DNA of 6,288 nucleotides from Pseudomonadota bacterium (lineage in GTDB: Bacteria > Pseudomonadota > Gammaproteobacteria > Burkholderiales > SG8-39). The position numbers and the translations under genes were made by a program. The stretch is taken from assembly GCA_021825225.1 (NCBI GenBank), contig JAKAIH010000174.1:1-6288 (forward strand), given 5' to 3'. Position 1 is the stretch's first letter. The number at the start of each line of letters is the position of its first letter. Shown one piece after another: positions 5,493-6,288 of this stretch. Below the pieces are notes generated by a model. The model searched no databases and had not been told where the DNA came from. It saw nothing but the letters and a program-made list of their open reading frames with translations.

Positions 5493-6236
5493 ATGAAATT
5501 GCCGGGGCATGTGGCCAGCGTGGTCACCGACATCAAGCTGGTGGAGGAACGGCGCGGGCAGATCCTGCGCGCCGCGGTGAAGCTGTTTTCGGACAAAGGC
5601 TATTACACCACCACCATCTCGCAGATTGCGCGCGAAGCCGGAGTCAGCACCGGACTGATCTACCAGTATTTCGGAGATAAGGACGACGTCCTGCTGCTGT
5701 CGCTCAAGCTGGTGCTCGAGACCTACGAAAAGGAGATCCCGCCGCGCCTGGAAGGCATCAAGCATCCGGTCGAGCGCCTGTGCATGGCATTGTGGGCCTA
5801 CTGCACCATCGTGGACGGATTGCGCGAGGCGACGGTTCTTGCCTACCGCTCGACCAAGTCGCTGCGCGCCGATCGCAGGACCCTGGTAAAGCAGGAAGAA
5901 CTCAGGACCAACCGCCTGCTGCAGGACTGCGTGCGCGCCTGCATCGCCGCAGGGTACATGCGCCAGGTGAATGAGTACCTTTTGGTCTATCAGTACGTGC
6001 ATTTCTGTCACGCCTGGGCGCTCAAACACTGGGCCTTTCGCTCCAGGTTCAGTCTGGGGAAATACGTGGCCGAGGGCTTGGGGCTTTTGGTCGAGCCTTT
6101 TCTCACCGCCAAGGGGCGCACCGCCCTCGCCGCGATGCGCCAGCGCACTGCCAATTTCACGCGTGAAACGAAACCGGCTTCACGCTCCACGCGCACGGTG
6201 CGCGCGCGCGCGCGCACCGTGGCTCCTTCAGCATAA
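5493..6236 (+). CDS. TetR/AcrR-family transcriptional regulator
   Basis: This 247-residue protein has an N-terminal TetR DNA-binding domain: helix 1 in RRGQILRAAVKLFSDKGYY (20-38) and the helix-turn-helix in TISQIAREAGVSTGLIYQYF (41-60), followed by GDKDDVL. Residues about 70-215 form the ligand and dimerisation domain, rich in aromatic residues (for example YQYVHFCHAWALKHW at 166-180), suited to a bulky ligand. The neighbours suggest an acyl-CoA intermediate of the pathway as inducer, acting on the palindrome at 3653-3670; both points are inference. The last ~30 residues are an arginine-rich, probably disordered tail, encoded partly by a perfect DNA palindrome (6194-6221). The ATG at 5493 has only a weak upstream purine stretch (GCGGAT). 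It sits 85 nt after the crotonase gene and is likely co-transcribed, which would make it autoregulated if it controls that operon. Its stop codon runs into the terminator. Confidence 0.9.
   Translation: MKLPGHVASVVTDIKLVEERRGQILRAAVKLFSDKGYYTTTISQIAREAGVSTGLIYQYFGDKDDVLLLSLKLVLETYEKEIPPRLEGIKHPVERLCMALWAYCTIVDGLREATVLAYRSTKSLRADRRTLVKQEELRTNRLLQDCVRACIAAGYMRQVNEYLLVYQYVHFCHAWALKHWAFRSRFSLGKYVAEGLGLLVEPFLTAKGRTALAAMRQRTANFTRETKPASRSTRTVRARARTVAPSA
6194..6221. repeat. Perfect 28-base palindrome with alternating GC core inside the TetR gene
   Basis: Arms CACGGTG (6194-6200) and CACCGTG (6215-6221) flank seven CG dinucleotides (6201-6214), and the whole is exactly self-complementary. Bases 6199-6216 are an unbroken 18-base purine/pyrimidine alternation, which favours Z-DNA or cruciform formation. 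It encodes residues 234-243 of the TetR protein (RTVRARARTV) and lies 13 bases before the terminator region. Confidence 0.85.
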
Positions 6237-6270
6237 AAAACGGGCACCCCGGGGGGGGGGTGCCCGTTTT
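6235..6270 (+). terminator. Rho-independent terminator after the TetR gene, probably bidirectional
   Basis: CGGGCACCCC (6241-6250) pairs with GGGGTGCCCG (6257-6266) around a loop of six G, giving a 10-bp GC-rich stem. It is flanked by six A (6235-6240) and four T (6267-6270), which also pair. Read rightwards it ends the SDR-crotonase-TetR unit with a short U-tract; read leftwards it has a six-U tract and could stop a convergent transcript entering from the right. The A-tract overlaps the TAA stop of the TetR gene. Confidence 0.85.
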
Positions 6271-6288
6271 GCTGCGCGCCGGTGCAAG

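Noticed and set aside
4562..5596. 344-codon minus-strand ORF
   Set aside because: It lies opposite the crotonase gene and the start of the TetR gene, both clear protein families; it is an antisense shadow of GC-rich coding sequence.

Overview
The window is a GC-rich piece of bacterial chromosome, most likely from a betaproteobacterium of the Burkholderiales/Rhodocyclales type. That guess rests on the high GC content, strong GC bias at third codon positions, and the style of the catabolic proteins; no marker gene confirms it. It holds seven protein genes in two divergently transcribed groups around a 522-base intergenic region. I see no rRNA, tRNA, CRISPR array, insertion sequence or phage gene.

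The leftward (minus-strand) group reads, in order of transcription: a fumarylacetoacetate-hydrolase-family enzyme (3281 to 2577, probably starting at TTG), a benzoate-CoA-ligase-type acyl-CoA synthetase (2558 to 1086), a carboxymuconolactone-decarboxylase-family protein (830 to 384), and the N-terminal half of a LigB-type class III extradiol dioxygenase that runs off the left end (369 to 1). The rightward group reads: an SDR dehydrogenase resembling 2-hydroxycyclohexanecarboxyl-CoA dehydrogenase BadH (3804-4550), a crotonase-fold enoyl-CoA hydratase/isomerase-like enzyme (4589-5407), and a TetR/AcrR-type repressor (5493-6236). The rightward group ends in a strong hairpin terminator (6235-6270).

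Together these look like part of a catabolic cluster for an aromatic or alicyclic acid. The ligase would make the CoA thioester. The SDR and crotonase would transform a CoA-bound (partly reduced or hydroxylated) ring. The extradiol dioxygenase, CMD-family protein and FAH-family hydrolase would serve ring opening and C-C cleavage. CoA-type and meta-cleavage-type enzymes side by side is the most interesting biological feature. The substrate cannot be read from the sequence, and the hydroxylase or oxygenase such a route would need is probably outside the window.

Regulation is partly visible. A near-perfect palindrome at 3653-3670 closely matches, from memory, the operator of the TetR-family acyl-CoA sensor FadR of Bacillus subtilis. 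It lies upstream of the SDR gene and is a plausible site for the local TetR protein. The leftward group has a good sigma-70-like promoter at 3528-3556, which implies a leader of about 240 nt. That leader contains small hairpins and a short ORF with a good ribosome binding site.
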